From the NCBI RefSeq assembly GCF_002087085.1, contig NZ_MWQY01000015.1, forward strand, positions 1 through 64,000: DNA of 64,000 nucleotides, read 5' to 3'. Shown here in pieces: positions 27,178-36,591 of this stretch. Every line of letters starts with the position of its first letter. Within the stretch, counting starts at the first letter, position 1. A model generated the notes under the pieces. That model did no database searches. It was not told the origin of the DNA and saw nothing but the letters and a program-made list of their open reading frames with translations. The position numbers and the translations under genes are program-made. This DNA is from Marispirochaeta aestuarii. GTDB lineage: Bacteria; Spirochaetota; Spirochaetia; JC444; Marispirochaetaceae.

Positions 27178-28506
27178 TCAAGTCCGGAGAAGGTCCCTGA
27201 TATGTACCGGTTTTCCCGTGGCAAAGGACCTGTTGGCCGCAATCCCCACCATTATGGAATTGACTCCGTCCTCCAGTCCGGCGGCTGTTTTTAAGGGGTC
27301 CTCCCTGCCTGGTTTAAACACGTCCTCCAGCAGAAGACCGTCACCGCCGCCGTGCCCCCCCTTGCCTTCGGTCCAGGTAATGGCTTCCCGTTCGCCCCAG
27401 ATCTGCTGCAGGCTTATGGATGCCTCGCTCTCGCCGCTTCTGCCGGTTACCGCCCCGTCTTCCCTCATGTTGTAGTCCGGATCGTTCTGGTCAATGGTGG
27501 AGCCCGATACGTAGGGCCGCTCGACAATCCGTACCTCGATGCGTCCCTTTGTTCCGTTGAAGCTGACATTGTAGCCTTCCATGGGACAGAAGGCGTTCAG
27601 GGAGTAGGTCATAACCGCCTTGTTCCGGTATTTGACCATGACGCTCATGCTGTCCTCGATGGAGATATTGTGACCGAAAACCGACTGGTCCCGTATGTAA
27701 CCGTCCTCGTGTTCCGCCTCCAGATAGAGGCCCTTCATCAGCTCATTTCCCGACATGTCCAGGGCAAAGGGATCCACGGCAGCTACCGGATTCTCCCTGC
27801 ATCGTTCATAGAACTCCGTTACCCCCCGCTGTTCGGCGTTTTCTCGTCCATAAAAGGCCAGGCGGCCCATGGCGAAAACGCTTTCCGCCTCGCTGTCCAG
27901 CCACCAGTTGACCAGGTCGAAGTGGTGAGTGGATTTGTGGACCATGAGGCCGCCGGAGTTGTTCTTGTCCCGATGCCAGCGCCGGAAGTAGTCGGCGCCG
28001 TGCCGGGTATCCAGCATCCACTCGAAGTGGACGGAAACCACATCGCCGATGGCACCGGAGTTGATCAGCTCCTTGATGCGGGTATTCCGGGGACTGTATC
28101 GGTAATTGAAGGTAACGCTTATCTTTTTGCTGTATTTTTCCCTGGCATCAAGGATGGCCCGGCATTTTTCGTCGTCCGTTGTGAGGGGTTTCTCGGTAAC
28201 CACGTCGCAGCCCAGCTCCATGGCGGCGATTATGTAGCGGTGATGGGTCCGGTCCCAGGTGAGGACAATCACCGTATCGGGTTTTTCCTCCTGTACCATC
28301 CGACGGAACTCCTCCGCCCTGTAGGTGGGGACCGGCGCATGCCTGAACTTTTCGCGGAGCCTCCGGTTCATAAAATCCATGCGGGTCTGATTGATGTCGC
28401 AAAAAGCGACCAGTTCGGCGGTATCGCTGAAATTCCCGGCAATGGCGTCTATGTACATCCGGCTGCGGCTTCCGGTGCCCACAAGGGCGTATCGTTTTCT
28501 GTTCAT
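27178..28506 (-). CDS. Gfo/Idh/MocA-family oxidoreductase
   Basis: A 442-residue NAD(P)-dependent dehydrogenase of sugars or cyclitols. The N-terminal Rossmann motif is VGTGSRSR near residue 9, and the catalytic EKPLTTDDEKC lies near residue 100. The central part has HWHRDKNNSGGLMVHKSTHHFD, where the conserved His of the family appears. AAAGGAG precedes the ATG. It is divergent from an AraC-type regulator 65 bases away, which probably controls it. The substrate is unknown. Confidence 0.88.
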   Translation of the reverse strand: MNRKRYALVGTGSRSRMYIDAIAGNFSDTAELVAFCDINQTRMDFMNRRLREKFRHAPVPTYRAEEFRRMVQEEKPDTVIVLTWDRTHHRYIIAAMELGCDVVTEKPLTTDDEKCRAILDAREKYSKKISVTFNYRYSPRNTRIKELINSGAIGDVVSVHFEWMLDTRHGADYFRRWHRDKNNSGGLMVHKSTHHFDLVNWWLDSEAESVFAMGRLAFYGRENAEQRGVTEFYERCRENPVAAVDPFALDMSGNELMKGLYLEAEHEDGYIRDQSVFGHNISIEDSMSVMVKYRNKAVMTYSLNAFCPMEGYNVSFNGTKGRIEVRIVERPYVSGSTIDQNDPDYNMREDGAVTGRSGESEASISLQQIWGEREAITWTEGKGGHGGGDGLLLEDVFKPGREDPLKTAAGLEDGVNSIMVGIAANRSFATGKPVHIRDLLRT

Positions 28507-28571
28507 ACTGTCTCCTTTACTATTCCCGCGTTATTGTAGAGGAGCTGTCCTTTGACCGCTGTGCCCGATCA

Positions 28572-29408
28572 ATGATAAACTGTGCAGAATCGCTCATGAT
28601 TGTTTATTGCAACAAAGGATTGAGACAGTACGATTCCTATCCGGAACGGGTCCGAAGGCGGAGGGTCTGGGAGTTCCAGGCGGTGCTGAGGGGTAAAATC
28701 CGTCCCCTGTTTGCCTCGGGAGCGGAAGAAGCCTCCTCGGATACCCTCTGGGTATTCGGGCCGGATAATCTCCACGGCTGGAGGGGCAGCGGCAGGAACG
28801 ATGAGGCGGAGATTGCCGTCTTTCACTACGATATCGTTCCCAGGGAGCTGGAGCAGTACTGCCGCAGGGACGGCTGGATTTCAGTCCCCCTGGAAAATGA
28901 CGAGCCGTCATGGCTCCGGGAGAACGTCAGTCAGGCCTGGGAGCACTTTTTTAATCCCCTCAAAATAACACCGGTCTATTTCCAGCATCTGCTTCTGGAG
29001 CTGAGCCTCTTTGTTCTGGGTAAAGCTGAGGATTTCCTGCTCCCCGATGAACGGCCTCAAGCTGCGAGAATTGTCGCCAGGGCCAGGAGCATCTATGATT
29101 CCCGGATGGAGTACGGCATCGGTACGGAACAGGTCGCCCGGGAGAGCGGTGTAAGCGTCAGTCACCTGCGGCGTCTGTTTCAGCAGCAGGAAGGAAAAAG
29201 TCCCGCTGCGGTTTTCACGGAGATGAGGGTACAACGGGCCCTGGAACTCCTGGTCCGGACCAATATACCCGTAACCGAAATAGCCCTGACCTGCGGGTTT
29301 TCTTCCCATAGCGCCTTCAGCCGTACCTTTCACCGGCAGACCGGCTTGAGCCCCCGGCAGGCCCGGAAGGAGGGCGCCAAAAAAACCCTCAAGGGCGAAG
29401 TAAACTAA
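28572..29408 (+). CDS. AraC-family transcriptional regulator
   Basis: A 278-residue regulator. The N-terminal 150 residues are an AraC-like cupin sensor (VFGPDNLHGWRGSG). The C-terminal 100 contain two helix-turn-helix motifs, GTEQVARESGVSVSHLRRLF and PVTEIALTCGFSSHSAFSRTF, ending LSPRQARKEG. It is divergent from the Gfo/Idh/MocA oxidoreductase and probably controls it. Neither the ATG at 28572 nor an in-frame ATG at 28593-28598 has a good Shine-Dalgarno sequence, so the start is uncertain. Its 3' end overlaps the convergent zwf gene by 4 bases. Confidence 0.88.
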   Translation: MINCAESLMIVYCNKGLRQYDSYPERVRRRRVWEFQAVLRGKIRPLFASGAEEASSDTLWVFGPDNLHGWRGSGRNDEAEIAVFHYDIVPRELEQYCRRDGWISVPLENDEPSWLRENVSQAWEHFFNPLKITPVYFQHLLLELSLFVLGKAEDFLLPDERPQAARIVARARSIYDSRMEYGIGTEQVARESGVSVSHLRRLFQQQEGKSPAAVFTEMRVQRALELLVRTNIPVTEIALTCGFSSHSAFSRTFHRQTGLSPRQARKEGAKKTLKGEVN

Positions 29409-30739
29409 TCCAGCCTGCAGGTGGACCCGTACTTGTCAAAATCAATCCAGTCGATGCCCAGGGGTGAGGGAGGAAGCGCTCCCCGTTTATACATCCCCGG
29501 AGTCTCCTGCTGCAGGGTGGGGGTAAATTTTTCCCAGGAGAGTTCCGTTTCTTCCGCACTGACAAAAAGCGTCCGGTCACCCCGGATGGCATCGAGCAGG
29601 AGCCTCTGGTAGGCTTCGGGGATCTCGGCATCCAGAAAACTCGAGGAATAACAGAAGGTCATGTTGGTTGAGCTGATCCTTCCGCTGCCTCCGGGTTCCC
29701 TGGCGATAAAATCCATTACAATCCCGGCATCGGGCTGAATATTGAAGATAATCTGGTTGGGCGGAATCTGCCCCTCGGTGTTATAGAGCAGATGGGGACC
29801 CGGCTTGAAGCGGATCCCTATTTCCGTACCCTTTCGATGGACCGCTTTACCGGTCCGGACGTAAATGGGAATTCCGGTCCACCGATAGTTGTTTATCGTC
29901 ATCTCAAGCTCGGCATAGGTTTCGGTTTTTGAATCCTCCGGAACACCCTTCTCGTCATGGTATCCCCGGTACTGCATCTTGGCCCAGCGTTTGACCTCCA
30001 GGGCTTTGAGAATCTGCATCTTCTGTATCCGGATCTCCTCCGCTTCGAGGTTTATGGGGGCTTCCATGGTCAGGAGGGACAGAAGCTGCATCAGGTGGTT
30101 CTGTACCATGTCGCGAATAATACCGGCTCCGTCAAAGTAGGCACCCCGGTCTTCCACGCCGATATCCTCCAGGGCGTTGATCTGGATCGATTCTATATAC
30201 CGGGAGTTCCATATGGGATAAAAAACAGCGTTGGCAAAGCGGAATACCAGAATATTCTGGACCGCCTCCTTGGCAAGGTAATGGTCGATCCGGAAGATCT
30301 GGAGTTCGTGGAAGTAGCGCTGAAGATCGGCGTTGAGCTTCCGGGCACTCTCCAGGTCGTAGCCGAAGGGTTTTTCTATGATCAGGGTCGTCTCGTCCCT
30401 GAATCCCTCGCGGTGGAGCTCCGCTGCTGTATGAGCGTACACCCTTGGGGGAAGGGAGAAGAAAATAATAACCCGCCTGAATTCCCGGAGGGAAAAGATA
30501 AAGTCCCGTATGCCCTCGGTGCCCTGGTGGTAGTAAAGGAGCTTGCTGAACTCTTTATCCCGGTTGAAATGAGCGCGGAACTCCTCGTGGCTGAAGGGGG
30601 TCCGCCCAGAGCCAATTACCCGGCAGGTGTCATCGATCTCCTTCTTCTGAAAAAGACGCTCTAATGCAGGAATGAGCTTGCGCTTTGCAAGGTCTCCAGA
30701 GGCTCCCAGTATGATTATGGCTGAATCTGAAACGGGCAT
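29405..30739 (-). CDS. zwf: Glucose-6-phosphate 1-dehydrogenase
   Basis: A 444-residue enzyme oxidising glucose 6-phosphate to 6-phosphogluconolactone, the entry to the oxidative pentose phosphate route. The coenzyme motif is LGASGDLAKRKLIPAL (start of protein), the active site is RIDHYLAKEAVQN, and the substrate Lys lies in EKPFG. It is somewhat shorter than most bacterial Zwf proteins (480-510). CAGGAGAG precedes the ATG by about 9 bases. No lactonase or phosphogluconate dehydrogenase gene is adjacent. Confidence 0.92.
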   Translation of the reverse strand: MPVSDSAIIILGASGDLAKRKLIPALERLFQKKEIDDTCRVIGSGRTPFSHEEFRAHFNRDKEFSKLLYYHQGTEGIRDFIFSLREFRRVIIFFSLPPRVYAHTAAELHREGFRDETTLIIEKPFGYDLESARKLNADLQRYFHELQIFRIDHYLAKEAVQNILVFRFANAVFYPIWNSRYIESIQINALEDIGVEDRGAYFDGAGIIRDMVQNHLMQLLSLLTMEAPINLEAEEIRIQKMQILKALEVKRWAKMQYRGYHDEKGVPEDSKTETYAELEMTINNYRWTGIPIYVRTGKAVHRKGTEIGIRFKPGPHLLYNTEGQIPPNQIIFNIQPDAGIVMDFIAREPGGSGRISSTNMTFCYSSSFLDAEIPEAYQRLLLDAIRGDRTLFVSAEETELSWEKFTPTLQQETPGMYKRGALPPSPLGIDWIDFDKYGSTCRLD

Positions 30740-30769
30740 AGGTAATCACTCTCCTGTAGAGATGTCTAT

Positions 30770-30798
30770 AAGATAGAAAGAAGAGGCAATACTGGCAA
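30770..30798 (-). promoter_or_regulatory. Probable zwf promoter
   Basis: On the minus strand TTGCCA (30793-30798) and TATCTT (30770-30775) are 17 bases apart, about 30 bases before the zwf start. Confidence 0.55.
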
Positions 30799-31008
30799 GG
30801 GGTGGATAAGGTATAAAGGGGAAAGGTCATAGAGCCCGCCGGAACGAGGTACGTTGATTCAGATTGAAGTGCAGCATGTACCCCGGAAGAGGAGCTGAAG
30901 GTGCGCAAGCTGCTCCGGCAAGCTCCCTGACTTCCGGCAGTATAGGTGAATTGTAAAAAAACATCAAGAGTAAATAGAGAAAATTTATAAATCGCTTAAA
31001 ACCCCTGT

Positions 31009-31698
31009 TCAGGCAAGGATGTGATAATAGATCCCCAGGTAAAAGAAAATCGAACCGGCCAGAACAAAGAGGTGCCATATTCCATGATGATAGGGAAGCC
31101 GCTTCTGGGCATAGAACGCGACGCCTATCGTGTAACTCAAGCCCCCGGCCAGGGCCCAGAAAAGGAATTCCCGGGGAATTCGCGTCACCACCGGCTGCCA
31201 GAAGAAGACGATAAGCCAGCCCATGGCCAGGTAGACCGCTACATGGAAGATTTTGAATCGGTTCCAGAAGAGCAGCTTTATTACAAAACCGACAGCTACT
31301 ATTGCCCAGAGAATGGTTAAAATGACGGGGCCTTCGGGCTCCCAGATCCGAAAAGCAACCGGGGTATAGGTACCGGCTATAAGGAGGTAGATGGCCAGGT
31401 GATCAAAGATGCGTCCAATGCGCTTTGCTGTGTCCTGTTTTACCCAGTGATACACGGCGGAGGAACCGTAGAGGACCAGCATGGAGAGGGAGTAGGCCGA
31501 AGCGCTGAAGATCATCCAGGGGCGACCCCCCTCAATGGCCCGCATAACGAGGGGTACTGTACCGATAAAGGCAAGAATGAAACCTGCAAGATGGGTAAGG
31601 GCGTTAATTTTTTCGTCCCGGGGGGACTGGTCTGATTTCAAGGGAATTCTGCTTGTAAGCCAGCGATGAAATCTGCCGGCATCTTCGTGATTATTCAT
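31009..31698 (-). CDS. Hemolysin III (YqfA/PAQR-like) family membrane protein
   Basis: A 229-residue protein with seven predicted membrane helices. Conserved histidines of the HlyIII/PAQR family are visible in GSSAVYHWV, FDHLAIYLLIAGTYTP and HHGIWHLFVLAGS. The family is usually described as hemolysin-like, but the bacterial proteins are probably membrane-homeostasis or metal-dependent hydrolase-type proteins. The start at 31698 is chosen over an upstream ATG because it removes an unconserved tail. The 269 bases downstream hold only the zwf promoter and an imperfect hairpin. Confidence 0.85.
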   Translation of the reverse strand: MNNHEDAGRFHRWLTSRIPLKSDQSPRDEKINALTHLAGFILAFIGTVPLVMRAIEGGRPWMIFSASAYSLSMLVLYGSSAVYHWVKQDTAKRIGRIFDHLAIYLLIAGTYTPVAFRIWEPEGPVILTILWAIVAVGFVIKLLFWNRFKIFHVAVYLAMGWLIVFFWQPVVTRIPREFLFWALAGGLSYTIGVAFYAQKRLPYHHGIWHLFVLAGSIFFYLGIYYHILA

Positions 31699-31808
31699 TG
31701 TCTCTATGCTACACGGATACGGCAATCAGTACAATTGCCTGTGTTAAATGATGCTCCCGTCGTCCAATTCTGTTGCAATTCCGGGCCTTCCGGATATACC
31801 CTTAAGGT

Positions 31809-33236
31809 ATGAAACAGTCTGTAAACCTGACAAAAACAAAGATTATCGGGACCATCGGACCTGCGTCCAACAGTGTTCCGGTGCTGGAAAAAATGATTGA
31901 AGCGGGACTCGATATCGTGAGACTGAATTTCTCCCATGGCGATCATGAGTTTCACGCCCAGGCTGTGGAGAACGTGCAGGCCGCGGTCGCCTCTACCGGA
32001 CGTCCCGTGGCGATCCTTGCCGATCTCTGCGGTCCGAAGATCAGGCTGGGGGACCTGGAAGCGGATATCCCGGTCACTGCCGGAGATGATCTTGTTATTA
32101 CAACCGAAAAATTCGTCGGTGTTCCCGGCAGGGTCCCCACCGCCTATAAAAGACTGGCGGAGGATGTAAACCCCGGAGATACTATTCTGATTGACGACGG
32201 GCTCATCCGGCTGGAGGTCCGCTCAACCTCGGGGAGCGACGTCCACTGCAAGGTGAAGAACTCCGGGGTTCTGAAGTCACGCAAGGGCATCAATCTTCCG
32301 GGCGTAAAGGTAAGCGCCTCCTCGATTTCTGAAAAGGACAAGAACGACCTGGAGTTTATAATCAGCCAGCCCATAGACTTTGTGGCCCTCTCTTTTGTCC
32401 GCAGCCGGGACGATATAAAGGAGCTCCGCTGGCTGCTGAAAGACCGGGGAAAACTGCTACCCATAATTGCCAAGATCGAAAAACCGGAAGCCGTGGCGGA
32501 TATTGACGGTATCGTCGCTGAAGCCGACGTGATCATGGTTGCCCGGGGCGACCTGGGGGTGGAGATGCCCACCCAGGACGTACCCCTTCTGCAGAAGATG
32601 ATTATCGAAAAGTGCAACATGCACAACACTCCGGTCATAACCGCGACCCAGATGCTGGAATCGATGATAACGAATCCCAGGCCGACCAGGGCTGAGGCCA
32701 GTGATGTTGCCAACGCTGTATTTGACGGTACCGATGCGGTCATGCTCTCCGCGGAGACCTCCGTGGGAATCAGCCCTGTGGATTCGGTGGGAATAATGGA
32801 CCAGATAGTCTCCGCCGCTGAAAGCAGGCCGGAGCTTCTTAAAAAGTCGTCTTTCCTGAAAAAGGACCATGTTCTCAGCGATGCGGAGAACATCTGCCGG
32901 GCGGCCTGTATCATGGCGGAAGAAGCCCATGCTTCGGCGATTATCGCCATTACCAAGAGAGGGAGAACCGCCCGGATGCTCTCCAAGTACAGGATCTCCC
33001 TGCCCATCATTGCCTTCACGGAAACAGAGGAGACCCTGCGCTACATGAAAATACTCTGGGGCGTACAGGGCGAAATCATGGACAATGTGGGTGAGACCGA
33101 TGCCACCCTCCAGAAGGCGCGAAAACTGGCCCTCGATCTGGGACATGTAAAGCGGGGTGACAAGGTTGTCTATGTAGCGGGGATACCCCTCATCGAGAGT
33201 CCCAGCGCCAACATGCTGAAAACCGAAACGGTATAA
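31809..33236 (+). CDS. pyk: Pyruvate kinase
   Basis: A 475-residue glycolytic enzyme making ATP and pyruvate from phosphoenolpyruvate and ADP. KTKIIGTIGPASNS opens the barrel, IIAKIEKPEAVADIDGIV carries the catalytic Lys and metal Glu, and VARGDLGVEMP and TATQMLESMITNPRPTRAE are further signatures. Length is standard. An AAGG lies almost directly before the ATG, a short spacing, but no other start is better. The pseudouridine synthase gene follows after 2 bases. Confidence 0.96.
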   Translation: MKQSVNLTKTKIIGTIGPASNSVPVLEKMIEAGLDIVRLNFSHGDHEFHAQAVENVQAAVASTGRPVAILADLCGPKIRLGDLEADIPVTAGDDLVITTEKFVGVPGRVPTAYKRLAEDVNPGDTILIDDGLIRLEVRSTSGSDVHCKVKNSGVLKSRKGINLPGVKVSASSISEKDKNDLEFIISQPIDFVALSFVRSRDDIKELRWLLKDRGKLLPIIAKIEKPEAVADIDGIVAEADVIMVARGDLGVEMPTQDVPLLQKMIIEKCNMHNTPVITATQMLESMITNPRPTRAEASDVANAVFDGTDAVMLSAETSVGISPVDSVGIMDQIVSAAESRPELLKKSSFLKKDHVLSDAENICRAACIMAEEAHASAIIAITKRGRTARMLSKYRISLPIIAFTETEETLRYMKILWGVQGEIMDNVGETDATLQKARKLALDLGHVKRGDKVVYVAGIPLIESPSANMLKTETV

Positions 33237-33238
33237 GC

Positions 33239-34186
33239 GTGTCGCCCAGGCTGACGATCATCGCCCCCCACGAGGAGGGGGGCACCCTGATCAGCTGGCT
33301 TTCAGGACGTTTCACCTACCGTGATCCTTCCGGATGGGAGACGGAGATACGGGACCGTCGGATACTGGTCGACGGAATGCCCGCCGAGGGTTCACTGGAG
33401 TTGCGCCGCGGCATGATCGTCAGCTACGAACCCCCGGCAATTCCGGAACCGGAAGTAAACAGGGCGTATCGGATTCTACTGGAGGACCCTGATTTTCTGG
33501 TGGTCAACAAACCCCCGGACCTGCCGGTCCATCCCGGGGGGATCTATCTGAATAATACCCTGCAGAGCATGCTGGCGGCGGAATACGGCCAGGTCTATCT
33601 GATAAGCCGCCTCGATCGGGAGACCTCCGGTCTTATGCTGGTCGCCTTGAACCCGGAAAGTGCCGATTACCTCTATCGCCGGCAGCGGGAGCGCCGGATT
33701 TACAAGGAGTACCTTTGTCTTGTACACGGGAGTTTTCCGGACTACCTGGATGCCACAGGCTGGCTGGTGAAATCCGGCACGAGCGCTGTGAGGAAAAAAC
33801 GAACCTTTCTCCCGGATTCCGCAGCGGAAGATCCCGGTGATGCCGGAAGCCCCGGAAGAAGCTACTGCCGTACCGAGTTCTTCTGCGAAGCCGTAAAAGA
33901 TGGATTCTCCCTGCTGCGCTGCAGGCTCCATACCGGCAAGACTCACCAGATCCGGGCAAGTCTCTGTTCCCTTGGATTCCCTGTGGCGGGGGATAAAATC
34001 TATGGCCTCGATGAGACGATGTTTCTTCGCTTTATCAAGGGCGTGCTGGATGACAGGGACCGGCGCCGCCTGATTCTGCCGCATCAGGCGCTTTTCAGCC
34101 GGCGACTTGTTTTTACTCCCCGGTCATCAGCGGAGACTGTGGATATATGCGCGGAAATCCCGTCCTGGGCTCAGGGACTCTCCTGA
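33239..34186 (+). CDS. RluA-family pseudouridine synthase
   Basis: A 315-residue RNA-modifying enzyme. The catalytic aspartate lies in SRLDRETSGLML, with the partner motif HTGKTHQIRASL and the FLVVNKPPDLPVHPGG opening of the RluA fold. An N-terminal S4-like region (residues 1-75) is possible. It begins with a GTG two bases after the pyk stop, so it is coupled to pyk translation. Its C-terminal 16 bases overlap the end of the convergent chemoreceptor gene. The target RNA (23S rRNA or tRNA) cannot be told. Confidence 0.9.
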   Translation: MSPRLTIIAPHEEGGTLISWLSGRFTYRDPSGWETEIRDRRILVDGMPAEGSLELRRGMIVSYEPPAIPEPEVNRAYRILLEDPDFLVVNKPPDLPVHPGGIYLNNTLQSMLAAEYGQVYLISRLDRETSGLMLVALNPESADYLYRRQRERRIYKEYLCLVHGSFPDYLDATGWLVKSGTSAVRKKRTFLPDSAAEDPGDAGSPGRSYCRTEFFCEAVKDGFSLLRCRLHTGKTHQIRASLCSLGFPVAGDKIYGLDETMFLRFIKGVLDDRDRRRLILPHQALFSRRLVFTPRSSAETVDICAEIPSWAQGLS

Positions 34187-36435
34187 AAATCACCTTTTTT
34201 GCGAATTTCAGATTCCGCTTCCGCCGGATCCTCTCCTTTTAACTTGAAGATCCCCATATTCTCATTGATCCGGGCAATACTCATTGCTGTATGCTCCGCC
34301 GATTCAACCGCCTTGTCCACGGTATGCCTGATTGCTTCGTTGTTGTTAAGGACATTTCCGATACTCTGCTGAATCTCTTCACTGTTTTTACTGAGAACCT
34401 CAACTTCTGTCGCAATCTTTCTGGCCAGCACGGAAACGCTCTCCGCTTCCCGGTCTATCTCGAGGGAGGCGGTTTCCATCTCTCCAAGGGAGGCAAGAAT
34501 CTGATTGCTCCCGGCCCCCTGCTCTTCCAGGGAGAGTTTAACCTCCTCCTCGATCCGGGTTATGGTTCCGATAAGCCCCTGGATTTCGCCGAAGTTCTTT
34601 CCCGCTTCCTGGGAAGATCTCGCGATGGCGCTTATGATGTCGACGATTTCCTTGAGGATCTTCTCGACTCCCCGGGACTGATCTGCGGTGTTTTCGGAGA
34701 GTTTTCGTATCTCGTCCGCTACTACCGCGAATCCCTTGCCGGCTTCCCCTGCATGGGCTGCTTCGATGGCGGCATTCATGGCGAGCATGTTTGTCTGGGT
34801 CGCAATGTTGGAGATAACCATGTTGGTTTCCAGGAGGGATTCGGACTGACTGTGTATCTCCTGGATACGGCGGATTACGGTAGTAAGGAGGTCTTCCCCC
34901 AGGGCGGATGATCTGTTCAGCTGACGGTAATATTCGCTGGATCGAACGACATTCTCCGTTACCGAGTGCAGTCCCGCCAGGGTCTCTTCTATGGCTGCCA
35001 CGGACTGGGAAATAAGCTGTGATTCGTTTCCTGACCGCTGTTCCAGGCTGGTAATATTTTCCAGGATCTTATCCAGAGACCGGGAGGTTTCCCCGAGTCC
35101 CCGGGTAATATCCGAGGCCTTCATCAGGACGCTGTTGATGGCCCGGGAATTATCCGCAAAGGCGCTGTCGGTATTCTCCGTTTCCCTGGCAAGTTCATCC
35201 GCCTCGTTCCGGAGTTCCGCCATCGCGCTTTTGATCTCCCGCAGGGTACTGCTGAGGGAGGCGGTAAAGCGGTTGAACCCCTGGGCGAGTCTTCCGGTTT
35301 CGTCCCGGGCGGTGATATGTACCTCCCGCCGCAGATCCCCGCCGGAAATGGTTTCGAACGCCCCAGTGAGGATTCCCAGGGGGCGGCTGACGCGGCTGGC
35401 AATGAGTATGATGATGAGGGTGAGTACCACAAGAATTACGGCGCTGGTTATCATGAGGCTGATATAAATCTGTCGTGGTACGGCGTATATATGCTCCCGG
35501 GGGATGGATACGATGTATATCCACGGTTCAATACCCTCCCCGATGTTTATGGGCTCGATCATCTGCAGGAACTCCTGATCCCCGATCTGTACCATTATCC
35601 GGGAATTTTCCGAACTGCTCTCCTTTTCACCGCCGGTGGCTTCAGAGGCTGCGCTTACGGTGTCCGTGGAGTGGGACTCCGACAGGTAGGTTCCTTCCTT
35701 CCCGGAAAGGCTGTCCGCCAGAAGCAGCCCCGTCTCCGTGGCTATGGTGGATTTACCCCGACTTTTACTGTCTATAGTGCTGAGGATCCGGTTAAAGAAA
35801 TCGATGGAAAAGTCCGCCCCCACCACGCCTATTACCTCCCCTTCGGGATTATGGACCGCCCGGGAGGCGGAGATCATCTGTACGGAATAACCCTCCCGTA
35901 TCTCTTCTTCGTAGGGATCGCTTATGCGGATTCCAGGGCTGTTCCGGGGAAGCGCATAGTAATCATCCTGATAGGACTCCGCTCCCCAGGCCTCGAGATT
36001 AAGCTCCACGCGGTTCGACGCGTTTCGATAAGCCCATACAGCGTAATTACCCAGCTCGTCATATTCTCCGGTGTTGGCGAACCGGGCGTCCCGTCCGTCC
36101 CAGGCATCGGGTTCGAAAAGGACCCACAGCGAGAAAATCGAGTCGTAGTCTTCCAGAATTCGTGCAAACAGAGGCGGAAGGATCTCCCGGTCCGTACGGT
36201 TTTCGCTTTTGAAAACCTCTATCAGGTCCCTGGAGCTGTTTAAGAGTCCCAGGGCCTTGTTCAGTTCCCCTTCGACGGCCGCGGCTCCTTCCCGGGAATA
36301 CTGAAAGGCACTCATGTAGGCGTACTCGTTCAGCACATTAACAATACGACTGCTGATCAGTCCGAAGAAGACGATTAACAGGGCGAGGGTACTCCCCAGA
36401 AGGAGTATAAGCATTTTGTTTCTCAATGTTTTCAT
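34171..36435 (-). CDS. Methyl-accepting chemotaxis protein with Cache-type sensor
   Basis: A 754-residue chemoreceptor. A transmembrane helix (residues 9-31) leads to a periplasmic dCache-like domain ([46 protein letters not shown]). A second helix ([18 protein letters not shown], near residue 325) is followed by HAMP and a long coiled-coil signalling domain whose tip carries [20 protein letters not shown]. Ligand specificity is unknown; many dCache receptors sense amino acids or organic acids. It stands alone, not with che genes. Confidence 0.95.
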   Translation of the reverse strand: MKTLRNKMLILLLGSTLALLIVFFGLISSRIVNVLNEYAYMSAFQYSREGAAAVEGELNKALGLLNSSRDLIEVFKSENRTDREILPPLFARILEDYDSIFSLWVLFEPDAWDGRDARFANTGEYDELGNYAVWAYRNASNRVELNLEAWGAESYQDDYYALPRNSPGIRISDPYEEEIREGYSVQMISASRAVHNPEGEVIGVVGADFSIDFFNRILSTIDSKSRGKSTIATETGLLLADSLSGKEGTYLSESHSTDTVSAASEATGGEKESSSENSRIMVQIGDQEFLQMIEPINIGEGIEPWIYIVSIPREHIYAVPRQIYISLMITSAVILVVLTLIIILIASRVSRPLGILTGAFETISGGDLRREVHITARDETGRLAQGFNRFTASLSSTLREIKSAMAELRNEADELARETENTDSAFADNSRAINSVLMKASDITRGLGETSRSLDKILENITSLEQRSGNESQLISQSVAAIEETLAGLHSVTENVVRSSEYYRQLNRSSALGEDLLTTVIRRIQEIHSQSESLLETNMVISNIATQTNMLAMNAAIEAAHAGEAGKGFAVVADEIRKLSENTADQSRGVEKILKEIVDIISAIARSSQEAGKNFGEIQGLIGTITRIEEEVKLSLEEQGAGSNQILASLGEMETASLEIDREAESVSVLARKIATEVEVLSKNSEEIQQSIGNVLNNNEAIRHTVDKAVESAEHTAMSIARINENMGIFKLKGEDPAEAESEIRKKGDFQESP

Positions 36436-36549
36436 AGAAGTTGATATATATAGTAATGATCTGTCTGTGTCGGTGCAAGAGATCTATCGCAGGGAGGATT
36501 TTTTGTCAGGAATCAGACCAATCCTCTCGAATAATAATTCGGATCATGA

Positions 36550-36555
36550 TATAAT
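36550..36555 (+). promoter_or_regulatory. -10 box of the clC gene promoter
   Basis: TATAAT at 36550-36555 has a weak -35 (TCGAAT) 17 bases upstream and lies 37 bases before the start codon. Confidence 0.45.
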
Positions 36556-36591
36556 AAGCGGTACTTAATCATTATCCGGGAAAGAATTGCC

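Noticed and set aside
30883-30937. 55-base imperfect hairpin (CCGGAAG/CTTCCGG with inner GGAGC/GCTCC) between zwf and the hemolysin-III-like gene
   Set aside because: No T-tract on either strand and no promoter pointing to it; too weak to call an RNA or terminator.
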